A stretch of 50,585 nt of DNA from Alphaproteobacteria bacterium (GCA_021325385.1 JAJPHH010000069.1:1-50585), one strand, 5' to 3'; counted from the stretch's first letter, positions 1 to 9,839 are shown. Numbers and translations are program-made. Notes: generated by a model not told the origin, from the letters alone.

Positions 1-84
1 GAAAGCGCCGCGGATATGTCCGACATGAGCCTCGTCGAGCACGGCGGCGTTCGCGAGCTCGGAGGCGGTTACGTTCCTCGTCAT
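1..84 (-). CDS. Unidentified protein, N-terminal fragment
   Basis: An ATG at 84 on the minus strand is preceded by a good Shine-Dalgarno sequence (GGAGACGAACC directly before the ATG). The frame stays open to the window edge, giving 28 residues that begin MTRNVTASELANAAVL. The fragment is too short to assign to a family. It is called a gene because of the ribosome binding site and the uninterrupted frame. It is divergent from the restriction-modification genes, with about 750 bp between them. Confidence 0.5.
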   Translation of the reverse strand, partial: MTRNVTASELANAAVLDEAHVGHIRGAF

Positions 85-840
85 GGTTCGTCTCCTTCGC
101 CGCTTCCTGCGCGGCGAGGACGAACCGACGATCAGCCGGCGCGGCCCTTAGCCTTCAGCGAGAGGAGCGGCTTTGATTGCAAGGTGGATCGGGGGAACAC
201 CCGCGAGACCGGACGGGGCCAGCCAGCGGGCCAACTAGGGCCGTCGTTCAATTTGGTCTCCTCTCTTATCGTCCGACCGGGCGGCGCGACTTTCTCAGGA
301 CGCGCGGGCCGGTCGCCGACGATGCCGCTCGTAGGCGCGGCTCTCGCTCATCCCTTCCCTGCCTTCAGGCAGCCGAAGCGATCAGCGCGAACCGGATTTA
401 AAATTTCAAAACTGATTGCCGACGAGCGGAACTCGCCGACGGTATTTAGGTGCGCCTCTTCGGTCGAACTGTCAACCCGAAAATGCTGAAACCGGCGGAT
501 TAACAAAAGGTTGCGACTGGCGGCGTCACATCGCCGCGATCATAACCTGTTTGAGTTGCTTCGAATGCGGGCCGATGAAGGGCGATGCTTCCGGCGCGCC
601 TAGAACGTGCTGCGGGAATGGCTGGTCTCGAAGCGCGTGAACAGGGCGCTGAAGCTGATGCTGGTGGTGGATGGATGGAGGAGATTTGAATAGAGCACGG
701 CCGCCTCATCGTCGAGCGCTCATTCGGGAAGCGCAAAGTTGGACAAGCGGTCGCAATGGCGGTTTCTGTTCTTACCGCCCGAAACTCCTTGCAGAATCGT
801 AATAAATCACGCACTCTTCAGAAGAACGAAGCAAGAACCT
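85..840. other. Gene-poor region between left-edge gene and R-M unit
   Basis: About 750 bp without a convincing gene. The frames open here (16-489 and 416-640 plus, 500-814 minus) give arginine/proline-rich or low-complexity translations with no family resemblance. Short AT-rich patches (about 395-415 and 795-815) could hold promoters, but no clean -35/-10 pair is seen. The right end contains a TTG (739) that would extend the methyltransferase by 34 residues. The stretch may be junction DNA left when the R-M unit arrived; that is inference. Confidence 0.4.
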
Positions 841-2649
841 ATGGGTTGGGGTCAAGTGGCGAGGACGCACGCTCTTGCAGGAATTGCGACGCCTGGTGCG
901 TTTCGCGATCATAGCTCTATTCGAGCCGCCCTAGGGCGTGCTCGGGCCTTGTGCCGAGCCTGGTCTGAAACAATAGCCGAAAGCGGGCGACGGGATAAAG
1001 CCGCCGCTTTTGTCCATCGCGCGCTTGACGCCTTCGCGCGCGATACCGCGCCTGCTCACCAGCTCGGCGCAGGGATCGCCAGCCCCTACGTCCAACTTGA
1101 TCATGCGGCAAAACAGCTCGCGCAGTCCATTGGAAGTGATGCGGCCAATCTTCCCATTTTGGAGGGCTTGCATTTCGTTACGAGCCTTTACCCGGCATTG
1201 CTCCCCGCGCGCGAACGAAGTTCGCTCGGGGCATTTTATACGCCCCTTGCTTTGTGCGCGAGGCTTTTGGATCAAGCAACAGAAGCAGGCGTCGATTGGC
1301 GGACGGCGAGAGTTCTCGACCCTGCCGCAGGTGGCGGCGTGTTTCTGATGGATGCGGCGCTCCGTATGCGAGAGACGATGCGAAATTCTGCGCCCGCCTT
1401 CGCATTGGCTCAGATCGGCTCACGTCTTCTTGGATTCGAGCTGGACCCTTATGCGGCGGCCCTGACCCAAACCGCGTTGGAAATCTTGCTCAGTGATTTG
1501 GCCGAAGCCGCGGGGCGGTCAATACCAAAGATGGTTCGAGCTTGTGACACTCTCGAAGAGCCGCCAGAAGAAATTTTCGATTTGGTCATCGGCAATCCGC
1601 CGTACGGGCGGGTAGCGCTGACCGCGGAGCAGCGGAACCGCTATGGTCGCAGCCTTTATGGTCACGCTAATCTTTATGGCGTCTTCACTGATGTGGCTTT
1701 GCGATGGACAAAGCCAAAAGGACTGGTGGCGTATTTGACACCCGCATCTTTCTTGGCGGGTCAATATTACGCGGCGCTCCGCGGACTGCTCGCACGCGAA
1801 GCGCCTCCCGTCGCAATCGATTTCGTTCACGCCAGACGGGGCGTCTTTGAGGATGTTCTCCAAGAAACCATGCTGGCCGTCTACCGAAAAGGCGAAAGCG
1901 CAAGCCGTGCGCAAATTCACTACCTCCACGTTTCTAACGAACGTGAGGCCGATATCATCCGAAACGGGACCGTCGGACTCCCAGCGGAACCCAAAGCTCC
2001 TTGGCTCGCGCCGCGCGATCCTCAGCACAGCGCTCTAATCAGCCGTGTCGAGGGAATGAATTCCCGACTCGCGGATTGGGGCTATTCGGTTTCGACGGGG
2101 CCCCTTGTATGGAACCGTTTCAAGTCTCAGCTGCGCGATAAAGCTGGGGGAAAGAACGTCCATCCCCTGATTTGGGCAGAGTCCGTTGCCGCCGATGGCC
2201 GCTTTGTATTTCGAGCGCAGAAGCGGAACCATACCCCTTACTTCAAATTGGAACGCGGCGACGCTTGGTTGCTGGTCGAGGAGCCGTGTGTCCTGGTTCA
2301 GCGCACGACTGCCAAAGAACAAGCGCGCCGCCTGATAGCCGCCGAGTTGCCTCACGAGTTCGTTCAGGAACATGGCGGCGTCATCGTTGAAAATCACCTC
2401 AACATGGTGCGCGCCACTGTCGAGGCGAAGGTTCCCCCGTCGGTGATTGCCGCTTTGTTCAACAGTCGTGTCGTCGATGAAGTATTTCGATGTATGAACG
2501 GCAGTGTTGCCGTATCGGCTTTTGAGCTCGAGGCTCTGCCGCTCCCTGACATCGCGCAATTGAAAACCCTCAAGCGTCTTGTTGCTCAGAGCGCAGACCG
2601 TGCACTGATCGATGAGGAGTGTTCCCGCCTCTATGGTGAGGCTGTGTAA
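841..2649 (+). CDS. Type II DNA N6-adenine methyltransferase (BsuBI/PstI-type partner)
   Basis: This protein probably transfers a methyl group from S-adenosylmethionine to the N6 of adenine in the recognition site of the neighbouring endonuclease, protecting the chromosome. Seen: an LGAFYTP motif at about residues 129-135 (the N-terminal cofactor motif of N6 methylases), the SAM-binding motif DPAAGGGVF from residue 160, and the catalytic NPPYGR from residue 252. The C-terminal half should carry target recognition. Length is 602 residues from the ATG at 841; the frame is open back to a TTG at 739, and neither start has a strong ribosome binding site. The stop overlaps the endonuclease start in TAATG, implying translational coupling. 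Family members such as M.PstI modify CTGCAG, but specificity here is unproven. Confidence 0.88.
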   Translation: MGWGQVARTHALAGIATPGAFRDHSSIRAALGRARALCRAWSETIAESGRRDKAAAFVHRALDAFARDTAPAHQLGAGIASPYVQLDHAAKQLAQSIGSDAANLPILEGLHFVTSLYPALLPARERSSLGAFYTPLALCARLLDQATEAGVDWRTARVLDPAAGGGVFLMDAALRMRETMRNSAPAFALAQIGSRLLGFELDPYAAALTQTALEILLSDLAEAAGRSIPKMVRACDTLEEPPEEIFDLVIGNPPYGRVALTAEQRNRYGRSLYGHANLYGVFTDVALRWTKPKGLVAYLTPASFLAGQYYAALRGLLAREAPPVAIDFVHARRGVFEDVLQETMLAVYRKGESASRAQIHYLHVSNEREADIIRNGTVGLPAEPKAPWLAPRDPQHSALISRVEGMNSRLADWGYSVSTGPLVWNRFKSQLRDKAGGKNVHPLIWAESVAADGRFVFRAQKRNHTPYFKLERGDAWLLVEEPCVLVQRTTAKEQARRLIAAELPHEFVQEHGGVIVENHLNMVRATVEAKVPPSVIAALFNSRVVDEVFRCMNGSVAVSAFELEALPLPDIAQLKTLKRLVAQSADRALIDEECSRLYGEAV

Positions 2650-3722
2650 TGGTGAGTTTGCCTTCGTACGTATCGCGCGATCTGGTTGCAGAACGACTAT
2701 CACTCATATTCCCGGAGGGAACGCCAAACCGTATCTACTGCGTTAGGGAAATCGCAGCGAGCACCGTATTCACTGCGCTTTATATCGGCGCGGTAGAAGG
2801 CGCAAATCGCTTTCTCGGACCTGTTCATGTCTACAGAATGACAACTGAACAAGCCGTTAAATCGACGAATGCGGACCGAGAGGACTATCCGCGGCTGGTC
2901 CGCACGAACCGAGTGCCAGGAACACGATGGTATGCGGACAATTCGCGTGAGCCCATCCGCGATGAAACACTGCGGGATGGATTGGTTGCAATCGGAGCCG
3001 TTATCCGTAGGGAAGATTTGCCCACGACGTCTGGCGCGCCGCGTTATGCTCTGAAAAGCGATTTCGCCAAGCTCTTCGACCCAGCGCTTGACGGTTCGGC
3101 TCTCGAGGCTGCGATTGCTACGTTCCAAAGCACGCATTTAAGTAAAGGCGCGTTGGCGCGCATTACCATTATGAGGTCCGGCGCCGCGGCGGGAAGCGCC
3201 GGTTTGCGCGTAACTTTTCCCAACGGGGAGACGAGGCAACTCGCGCCCGGCCCGAGCTCCTTCATCGCGCAAGATGTGATCGAGGTCTTCGCGAAACGGT
3301 TTCTTGCTGCGCCAGCGGTCCTCTGGCTCAGCGAAAGCGGCAACAAAGTTGTGGTCCGTGATGATAGTCTTGCTAATGCAATCGGCCTCAAAATTAAGCA
3401 CGACAAGAATCTGCCGGACTTGATATTGGCCGATCTCGGCCCCTTAGAACCGCTGATTGTCTTCGTAGAGGTCGTGGCGACGGATGGCGCAATTACGCCA
3501 CGTCGGCGGGAAGCGATTTATGAACTGACCGACGCCGCTGGTTTCGATCGCAAGCAGGTTGCTTTTTTGACCGCTTATCAGGACCGAGAATCCGCCGGTT
3601 TCAAGAAAACTGTTGCTCAGCTAGCGTGGGACACGTTCGCATGGTTCGTCTCAGAGCCAGATCAGATAGTCATACTGCGCAGCAACAAGACGAGCGGAGC
3701 GTATCTCTCATCATTGATTTAG
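2649..3722 (+). CDS. BsuBI/PstI-family type II restriction endonuclease
   Basis: This 357-residue protein is the likely partner nuclease of the methyltransferase just upstream, cutting unmodified foreign DNA. The C-terminal half matches the BsuBI/PstI endonuclease family as I know it: LWLSESGNK, then LPDLILADLGP with the acidic residue D257, then FVEVVATDG with E274 and an arginine-rich helix. Together these form the expected PD-(D/E)XK-like core. The N-terminal half resembles a helical region for DNA contact. R.PstI and R.BsuBI are a little shorter. The start ATG lies inside the methylase stop (TAATG), so the nuclease is probably made only after the methylase is translated. No controller (C) protein gene is seen. 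Base composition is less GC-rich than the flanks, which suggests horizontal acquisition. Confidence 0.88.
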   Translation: MVSLPSYVSRDLVAERLSLIFPEGTPNRIYCVREIAASTVFTALYIGAVEGANRFLGPVHVYRMTTEQAVKSTNADREDYPRLVRTNRVPGTRWYADNSREPIRDETLRDGLVAIGAVIRREDLPTTSGAPRYALKSDFAKLFDPALDGSALEAAIATFQSTHLSKGALARITIMRSGAAAGSAGLRVTFPNGETRQLAPGPSSFIAQDVIEVFAKRFLAAPAVLWLSESGNKVVVRDDSLANAIGLKIKHDKNLPDLILADLGPLEPLIVFVEVVATDGAITPRRREAIYELTDAAGFDRKQVAFLTAYQDRESAGFKKTVAQLAWDTFAWFVSEPDQIVILRSNKTSGAYLSSLI

Positions 3723-3799
3723 GAACCTGCGCGGGTCCTGTCTTCGCTGTGTGCTGAAGGAAGTATTGCAGGTTCATTGTTCGAGGCTTTTGGTAGGCT

Positions 3800-3859
3800 G
3801 AAAAGGGAAGCCGAAAGGAAGGAAAGGGAAATCAAAGGGAAGGAAAAGGAAGGAGAAAA
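3800..3859 (+). repeat. Purine-rich tract
   Basis: About 60 bases that are almost all A and G on the plus strand, interrupted only by CC at 3811-3812 and TC at 3832-3833. It consists of degenerate GGAAA/AAGGG units. It lies in the 285-bp gap between the endonuclease and the convergent DUF445 gene. Such a strand-asymmetric tract can slip or form triplex DNA. No coding function is apparent. Confidence 0.6.
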
Positions 3860-3927
3860 TTTCCTCTCAGGCGCGAACGACGCGGGAAGAGGCGTCGCGG
3901 CGGCGTCGAACGCAGAATCGTCGCCGA

Positions 3928-3960
3928 CATTGCGAGGAGCGAAGCGACGGAGCAGCTCTT
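3928..3960. repeat. Partial copy of the palindromic interspersed repeat (half element)
   Basis: The sequence CATTGCGAGGAGCGAAGCGA followed by CGGAGCAG matches the left arm of the complete palindromic elements at 10945-11033 and 11975-12061. The right arm is missing. It lies downstream of the DUF445 gene, as is usual for these elements, which sit between genes. Confidence 0.7.
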
Positions 3961-4007
3961 CCCTTCCGCCGCGGATTGCACGCGGGTCAGGGTCGATCCG
4001 CCGCCGC

Positions 4008-5378
4008 TCACAACGCCGCGATCGCCTTCGCCGCGGCGAAAATCAGCAGCCCGACAAGACCGCCGACCAGCGTTCCGTTGATGCGAATGTACTGCAGGTC
4101 CTTGCCGACCTGCAGCTCGAGCCGGTGAACCAAGGTCGCGCTGTCCCAATTGTCGACGACCTGGGCGATATAGGCGCCGATCTCGGCGCGCCGCGGCAAC
4201 AGGACGCGGAGCACGGTCAGCCGGAGCTGCCGATTGAGCCTCGCCTTGCGGCCTGCATCTTCTTCGAGCCATTTGCCGAAACTGCGCAGCGTCGCCGCGG
4301 CGAGTTCGGCGGCCATGTCGGAATAGCGCGACAAATCGGCGTGCAGGCCTTTCTCGATCTCCGACCACAGGCTCTCGGCCTGGCCGAGAAAGACCGGATT
4401 GGCGAGCAGATCGGCCTTGATCGCCTCGCCTTGGGCATGGAGGGCTGGGTCTGTGGCGAGGTCGACGATCAGCTTGTCGACCGCCTTGCGCAGTTCGGCC
4501 CGCCAGGGATGATCGGCCTCGCGCATCTCGCGCATTGTCGACAGGAGCCCGTTCATCACGCGCGCAGCGATGATGTTGTCGACCCATTTCGGAATCCAGC
4601 GCGACGACTGCTCCGTGACTTTCCGGCTGATGAAGTCCTTGTGCCGATCGAGCGCCGCCTCGCCGAAATCGAGCGCCTGATCGAGCAGGGCCTGCGCCGC
4701 GCCATTGGCCCAGAGCACGGAAAGGACCTTGCCGGCGAGCGGCGCGGCGGGAATGGCTTCGACGCCGCTGCGCGCCATGCGCCCAAGAAAGGCGCCCAGT
4801 TCCTTGGACGGGATCCGCTCGAGCGCGTGCGGGGCCAAGCGCGCGGCCCATTCGCCGAGCTTGGCCGAATTGTCCGGATGCTCGATCCAACGGGCTGCGA
4901 AGCCGATCATATCGATCTGCCGGAGCCGCGCGCCGGCGACGCGCGGCGACAGGAAATTGTTGGTGATGAAGCGGCCGAGCGCGCCGCCGATGCGCTGCTT
5001 GTTGCGCGGCACCACGGCGGTATGCGGAATCGGCAGGCCGAGCGGATGACGAAACAAGGCCACGACGGCAAACCAGTCCGCGCAAGCGCCGACCATGCCG
5101 GCCTCGGCGAAGGCGCGGAGGTAAGGAATCCATGGCCAATCGAGCTTGGTCGCGCTGCAGGCGAAGAAAATGAGCGCCATCGCCGCGAGGAGCAGCGTCG
5201 CGATCATGCGCATGCGGCGCAAGTCGGAAAGGCGTTGATCCGGGCTCTTCGGCGCGGCGCCGAGCGGAGCGGGCGAAGGGGACGCTTCGATAGGGCGGCG
5301 CATATCCATGGGCGGCGGAGGCCTTTCGGAAGGGCGCGCGGCGCGCGCCACGTCGCTCATATAGGCAACAGGCGACAC
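4008..5378 (-). CDS. DUF445 family membrane protein (YjiN-like)
   Basis: This 456-residue protein matches the DUF445/YjiN family. After a proline-rich, probably cytoplasmic N-terminal segment (about 55 residues) comes a hydrophobic helix (MIATLLLAAMALIFFA). It is followed by the family's conserved ADWFAVVALFRHPLGLPIPH region and the NKQRIGGALGRFI segment. A second hydrophobic stretch at the extreme C-terminus (GLVGLLIFAAAKAIAAL) suggests that both ends are anchored in the inner membrane. The biochemical role of the family is unknown. An ATG six codons downstream (MSDVARAARPS) is an alternative start. It is convergent with the restriction endonuclease gene. Confidence 0.85.
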   Translation of the reverse strand: MSPVAYMSDVARAARPSERPPPPMDMRRPIEASPSPAPLGAAPKSPDQRLSDLRRMRMIATLLLAAMALIFFACSATKLDWPWIPYLRAFAEAGMVGACADWFAVVALFRHPLGLPIPHTAVVPRNKQRIGGALGRFITNNFLSPRVAGARLRQIDMIGFAARWIEHPDNSAKLGEWAARLAPHALERIPSKELGAFLGRMARSGVEAIPAAPLAGKVLSVLWANGAAQALLDQALDFGEAALDRHKDFISRKVTEQSSRWIPKWVDNIIAARVMNGLLSTMREMREADHPWRAELRKAVDKLIVDLATDPALHAQGEAIKADLLANPVFLGQAESLWSEIEKGLHADLSRYSDMAAELAAATLRSFGKWLEEDAGRKARLNRQLRLTVLRVLLPRRAEIGAYIAQVVDNWDSATLVHRLELQVGKDLQYIRINGTLVGGLVGLLIFAAAKAIAAL

Positions 5379-5438
5379 GCGGTTAGCGGGCGCCTTTCCT
5401 GCCGCCGCATTCGCGGTCCTGTAGGGCGCCGTTTCGCC

Positions 5439-6209
5439 TCAAACGCTCGTCGATAGCCCCCCGTCGACATAGAGCACATGCCCGTTCACGTACGAGGCTG
5501 CGTCGGACGCAAGGAAAATCGCCGCGCCGATCAACTCCTCCGGCTCGGCCCAGCGGCCAGCGGGGGTCCGGTCCTCGACCCAGGCGGAGAATTTCGCATC
5601 GTCGAGCAAGGCCTGGTTCAGCGGCGTGCGGATATAGCCGGGCGCGATCGCGTTGATCTGGATATTGTGCTTGGCCCATTCGGCGGAAAGGCCGCGCGTC
5701 ATCTGGCGCAGCGCCCCCTTGGTCGCAGCGTAGGGCACGATCGTCTTGCGGCCGAGCTCGCTCGTCACCGAGCAGATATTGATGATGCGGCCGCGCTTTC
5801 GCTCGATCATGCGCCCGCCGACAGCCTGGGTGACATGGAAGACGCCGTCGACATTGATCGCCATGATCTCCCGCCACGTTTCTTCCGGGAATGTCTCGAA
5901 CGGATTGCGGCGCTGCACGCCGGCATTGTTGACGAGAACGTCGATCGGCCCGACTTCGCGCTCGATCCGCTCGACGGCTCGGAACACGGCGTCGCGGTCG
6001 GCGACGTCGAAGGGCGCGGTTTCGACCGCGATCCCCTGCCCGGCCAGCCGCTCGGCCGCGGCGGCGAGCTTCTCGGCGTTGCGGCCATTGAGCGCGATCC
6101 GCGCGCCGGCTTTGCCGAGACCGGCGGCGAGCGCGAAGCCGATGCCGTCGGACGAGCCGGTGACGAGGGCGAGGCGGCCGGAAAGATCGAACAGGCTCAG
6201 ATCGGGCAT
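5439..6209 (-). CDS. Short-chain dehydrogenase/reductase (gluconate 5-dehydrogenase-like)
   Basis: A 256-residue classical SDR that probably uses NAD(P)(H). Seen: the nucleotide-binding TGSSDGIG at residues 17-24, the NNAG motif near residue 95, a catalytic serine in the NICSVTSE region and the YAATK (Tyr-x3-Lys) pair near residue 160. The APGYIRTPLN segment and the C-terminal VDGGLS are typical of the family. Overall it most resembles gluconate 5-dehydrogenase/3-oxoacyl reductase-type SDRs, so a sugar acid or keto acid substrate is likely but not provable. The start at 6209 (MPDLSLFDLSG) gives normal family length; the frame is open further upstream. It is divergent from the DUF1697 gene across about 115 bp. 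Confidence 0.88.
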   Translation of the reverse strand: MPDLSLFDLSGRLALVTGSSDGIGFALAAGLGKAGARIALNGRNAEKLAAAAERLAGQGIAVETAPFDVADRDAVFRAVERIEREVGPIDVLVNNAGVQRRNPFETFPEETWREIMAINVDGVFHVTQAVGGRMIERKRGRIINICSVTSELGRKTIVPYAATKGALRQMTRGLSAEWAKHNIQINAIAPGYIRTPLNQALLDDAKFSAWVEDRTPAGRWAEPEELIGAAIFLASDAASYVNGHVLYVDGGLSTSV

Positions 6210-6323
6210 GGAAAACCTTGGCGGGCGATGGGACGAAACGGTGTTTAGCATGTTGCGCCGCTTGTCGAGCCGACGCGCTTCGGCTTTTGATGCCGCCGGC
6301 CTTTTGTCGCGGGACTTGTGTCG

Positions 6324-6836
6324 ATGACCGCCTTCGTCGCCCTGCTGCGCGCCGTCAATGTTGGCGGAACCGGCAAGCTGCCGATGACCGAACTCAAAGC
6401 GATGTGCGAGGCGGCGGGCTTCGCCAAGGTTCGCACCTATATCGCCAGCGGCAACGTCGCCTTCGTCAGCAAGGCCTCCGAGCGCGAGGTGAAAGCGGCG
6501 CTGGAGAGGCGTCTGAAAGCCTATGCCGGCAAGCCGGTCGGCGTCCTGGTGCGCACCGCGGCCGAGATGAAGGACGTCGTCAAGAACAATCCTTTTCCCA
6601 ACGCGGCGCCCAACCGGACCGTGGCGATCTTTCTCGACGAGCCGCCGCCCGCCGACGCGCTCGCCCACGCGACGGGCGTCGCAAACGAAGAGATGCGGCT
6701 GGGAAAGCGTGAAATCTACGTCCATTACGGCGACGGCATGGGCGAATCGCGGCTCAAGATTCCAGCCGCCGCCTCCGGCACGGCGCGCAACATGAACACG
6801 ATCGCCAAGCTCGCCGACATAGCGGCGGCGCTCTGA
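6324..6836 (+). CDS. DUF1697 family protein
   Basis: A 170-residue protein that matches the DUF1697 family over its length. The N-terminal signature FVALLRAVNVGGTGKLPM is followed by a second conserved block, YIASGNVAF, and by the acidic ASEREVKAALERRL helix. The family is small, cytoplasmic and without established function. A GTG two codons upstream (6318) is an alternative start. No operon partner is obvious, since the next gene on this strand begins 276 bp later. Confidence 0.85.
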   Translation: MTAFVALLRAVNVGGTGKLPMTELKAMCEAAGFAKVRTYIASGNVAFVSKASEREVKAALERRLKAYAGKPVGVLVRTAAEMKDVVKNNPFPNAAPNRTVAIFLDEPPPADALAHATGVANEEMRLGKREIYVHYGDGMGESRLKIPAAASGTARNMNTIAKLADIAAAL

Positions 6837-6900
6837 CGCGAAGCGCGCCGGCCCTGTGATCGGAGAGCGCAGCAGTTTTTTCGCTTTGCGGAAACTTCAA

Positions 6901-7020
6901 ATGGCCGTCGCGATCTGGAGCGTGTTCGTGCTGGCTTTCGCCCTGCGCTCCGGGCTGCCGCCGACGGAACCCGCAAAGTTGACGGCGTTGATGAAAGGAT
7001 GGCCTAACGCTCTCTATTGA
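6901..7020 (+). CDS. Possible small hydrophobic protein (39 residues)
   Basis: An ATG-started frame lies between the DUF1697 gene and the histidine kinase. It encodes MAVAIWSVFVLAFALRSG followed by a short polar tail. The hydrophobic N-terminus could be a membrane or signal segment. Only a weak ribosome binding site (GGAAAC) precedes it, and I recognise no family. It could be a chance frame in GC-rich DNA. Confidence 0.22.
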   Translation: MAVAIWSVFVLAFALRSGLPPTEPAKLTALMKGWPNALY

Positions 7021-7112
7021 TGAGAGGAAATTCCCAACGCGGAGCGCCGCGTTTGCGCAAGCCGTCGCCCTTCCCAATATGTTAGGCTGGCGCGGGAGCC
7101 TGGCCGGGATCA

Positions 7113-9839
7113 ATGACGAAGATTGCGACGAAACCTCCGGACCTTTCCCTCGAGGCCATTCTCGAAGGCATCGGCGAGGGCTTTTTCGCGCTAGGGCCGG
7201 ATTGGCGTTTCACCGCTTTCAACCGGGCGGCGGAGGAAATATTCGGCCTGTCGCGCCGCGAGGTAATCGGCCGGCTGCTCTGGGAGGTCTCGCCTAGCGT
7301 CGTCAGCGCCGAATTCGAGCGCCGCTGTCGGATCGTGATGAGCGAGCGCGTCCGGCAAGAATTCGAGGCCTATGCAATTCTGCGTCCGGATCGATTTTAC
7401 GAAATCCGCGCCTTTCCCTTGGACGAGGGAATCGGCGTTTCCTTCCGCGACGCGACCAATCGCCGCCGCGCGATGGACGCGTTGCGCGAGCGCGAGGCCG
7501 AACTCGCCCGCGTCCAGAGGATCGCCGGCGTCGGCGGCCTGCATGCCGATCTCACCGGCGAGCTGCGCACCCGCCGCTCGCCGGAATACTTGCAGGTTCA
7601 TGGCCTCGACGCGAGCGCGGCCGAGGAAAGCCTCGAGGACTGGGTCAAACGCATTCATCCCGACGATCGCCGCCGGGCGGAGAAATATTTTCTCGACGCC
7701 ATCGCCGGCTCGGAAACCAGCTATCGCCAGGAATATCGCATCATTCGGCCGAATGACGGCCAGACGAGATGGGTCCGCGCGATCGCCGAAATCGAGCGCG
7801 ACGCGACGGGCAAAGCGCAAAAGCTTGTCGGAGTCCATCTCGACATCACCGAGATCAAAGAAGCCGAGCGCCAGGCGCGCGACAGCGAGCAGCGCTTGCG
7901 CGCCATCGCCGACGCGCTGCCGCTGCTGATCTCCTATGTCGACAAGGACGAAGTGTTCCGATTCGCCAACAAGCCGTACGAGGCTTGGTTCGGCCGACCG
8001 TTGAGCGAGATCGTCGGCAAGAAGGTCGCCGACGTCATGGGCGCCGAAATGCACGAAGCGCGTCGCCCGTTCATCGAGCGCGCTTTGGCCGGGGAGAGCC
8101 TGACCTATGAAATGAATTTCCCCGCCATGGACGGCGAGCGGATCACCCAGATCGCCCACGTGCCGCATCGCGACGAAACGGGAAACGTGCTCGGCATGTA
8201 TTCGCTGGTACAGGACATTACCGAGCGCAAGCGCGCCGAATTGGCGCTGGCCGAGAGTGAAGAGCGGTTCCGCTCCATCGCGAACAGCGCGCCCGTCCCG
8301 ATCTGGGTCACCGCCGGCACGAAACGGATTTTCGTCAACGCCGCCTATCAGGACTTTCTTGGATTGCCGCTGGCCGAGGCGATGACGTACGACTGGCGAA
8401 ACGCAGTCCATCCTGACGATCGCGACAATCTGCTGCAGGACCTGCGCGAAAGAGAGAGGGCGCTCAGGCCTTTCGAGCTTGAAGCGCGTTTCAAGCGCGC
8501 CGACGGCGCCTGGCGCTGGCTCCGCGTCGAGGCGCAGCCGCGCTGGGGCCCGGCCGGAGAGCCGATCGGCTTTATCGGCGCCGCTTACGACATCACGATC
8601 TGGAAGGAGGCGGAGCAGAAGCTCGCCGAGATCAACGAAACCTTGGAGAGGAGCGTCAAAGAGCGAACCGCCGAGTTGCGGGCGGCGGAGGAGCGCTTGC
8701 GCCATGCGCAGAAAATGGAGGCCGTCGGACAGCTCACCGGCGGCATCGCGCATGACTTCAACAATCTCTTGACCAGCATTATCGGCGCGCTCGATCTGGT
8801 GAAGCGCCGCATCCAGAGCGGCCGCCTCGACGATCTCGACCGCTTCATGCAAGCGGCCACGACTTCCGCTTATCGCGCCGCCTCATTGACTCATCGCCTG
8901 CTCGCCTTCGCGCGGCGCCAGCCGCTCAATCCAAAACCTGTCGACGTCAATCAGCTCCTCGCTTCGATCGAAGATTTGCTGCGCCGCTCGCTCGGCGAGC
9001 AGACCCGGATGACGATCAAGCCCGCCGAGAGGCTGTGGCCGACCTTCGTTGACGCCAACCAGCTTGAAAACGCGATCCTGAACCTCGCCATCAATGCGCG
9101 CGACGCCATGCCGCAAGGCGGCGAACTGACGCTCGCGACTGCGAATGTCACGCAGATCGAAGCGGGCGACGCGCCCGAAAATGTCGAAGTGACCGGCGAG
9201 TACGTGATGATCAGCGTTTCCGATACCGGCGTCGGCATGCCGCCCGAGATTCTGGCCCGCGCCTTCGATCCGTTCTTTACGACCAAACCGATGGGCCAGG
9301 GCACCGGGCTCGGCCTGTCGATGACCTATGGCTTCGTCATTCAATCCGGCGGCCACATTCGGATCAAAAGCGAGGTCGGGCGCGGAACCACGGTGCGGAT
9401 TTTTTTTCCGCGCACGCATGCCCAGGCCTCGCGAGACGAAGCCGCGGCAGCCGCGGCTTCGTCGCCCAGTGGACGCGGCGAAACCGTGCTCGTTGTCGAA
9501 GACGAGCCTGCCGTTCGCATGTTGATTGCGGAAGCGCTGTCCGAGGCGGGCTATCGCACGCTTGAAGCCGAGAATTCCGAGGCCGCGCTGGAGATCCTTA
9601 AATCTTCTACGTCAATCGATCTGCTCGCCACCGACGTCGTCCTGCCGGGCAGGAACGGTCGGGAATTGGCCGAATCGGGACGCCGCTTGCGGCCCAATCT
9701 CAAAGTCTTGCTGATGACCGGATATGCCGAAAAGGCCGCTCTGGATTCGGAACGCTTGAAGGACGGGATGCGCCTGATCGCCAAGCCCTTCTCGCCAAGC
9801 GAATTGAGCAAAGTCGTCCAGGAGATTTTACGGACGTGA
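7113..9839 (+). CDS. Soluble multi-PAS hybrid histidine kinase with C-terminal receiver
   Basis: A 908-residue sensor kinase that autophosphorylates on histidine and passes the phosphate to its own receiver. Order of domains: four PAS/PAC modules (about 10-125, 135-255, 265-375 and 385-505, several ending in DITE/DITI-type segments), a coiled coil (505-535), a HisKA-like dimerisation domain with phosphoacceptor His547 in [11 protein letters not shown], a HATPase domain (N box [10 protein letters not shown], then DTGVGM and GTGLGLSM) and a receiver (about 795-905) with VVEDEP, phosphoacceptor Asp841 in ATDVVLPG and the conserved lysine in IAKPF. No membrane segment is present, so the signal should be cytoplasmic, such as redox, light or a small ligand. 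The output partner is not evident; two stand-alone receivers are encoded about 1.5 kb downstream. Confidence 0.92.
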   Translation: MTKIATKPPDLSLEAILEGIGEGFFALGPDWRFTAFNRAAEEIFGLSRREVIGRLLWEVSPSVVSAEFERRCRIVMSERVRQEFEAYAILRPDRFYEIRAFPLDEGIGVSFRDATNRRRAMDALREREAELARVQRIAGVGGLHADLTGELRTRRSPEYLQVHGLDASAAEESLEDWVKRIHPDDRRRAEKYFLDAIAGSETSYRQEYRIIRPNDGQTRWVRAIAEIERDATGKAQKLVGVHLDITEIKEAERQARDSEQRLRAIADALPLLISYVDKDEVFRFANKPYEAWFGRPLSEIVGKKVADVMGAEMHEARRPFIERALAGESLTYEMNFPAMDGERITQIAHVPHRDETGNVLGMYSLVQDITERKRAELALAESEERFRSIANSAPVPIWVTAGTKRIFVNAAYQDFLGLPLAEAMTYDWRNAVHPDDRDNLLQDLRERERALRPFELEARFKRADGAWRWLRVEAQPRWGPAGEPIGFIGAAYDITIWKEAEQKLAEINETLERSVKERTAELRAAEERLRHAQKMEAVGQLTGGIAHDFNNLLTSIIGALDLVKRRIQSGRLDDLDRFMQAATTSAYRAASLTHRLLAFARRQPLNPKPVDVNQLLASIEDLLRRSLGEQTRMTIKPAERLWPTFVDANQLENAILNLAINARDAMPQGGELTLATANVTQIEAGDAPENVEVTGEYVMISVSDTGVGMPPEILARAFDPFFTTKPMGQGTGLGLSMTYGFVIQSGGHIRIKSEVGRGTTVRIFFPRTHAQASRDEAAAAAASSPSGRGETVLVVEDEPAVRMLIAEALSEAGYRTLEAENSEAALEILKSSTSIDLLATDVVLPGRNGRELAESGRRLRPNLKVLLMTGYAEKAALDSERLKDGMRLIAKPFSPSELSKVVQEILRT

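Noticed and set aside
3720-3745. AGGAACC/GGGTCCT hairpin after the endonuclease as a terminator
   Set aside because: The stem has an internal mismatch and no T run follows.
3777-5456. A plus-strand frame of 559 codons opposite DUF445
   Set aside because: It is antisense to a well-supported family protein, starts in the purine tract and has an arginine/glutamate-rich artefact composition.
6980-7060. GGAAAT...CGTT upstream of the hybrid kinase as a third EcfG promoter
   Set aside because: The -35 lacks the required C and the spacing is 18-19 bases, outside the consensus.
7191-8852. A 553-codon minus frame opposite the hybrid kinase
   Set aside because: Antisense shadow of PAS domains with aspartate/arginine-rich composition typical of GC-rich mirror frames.
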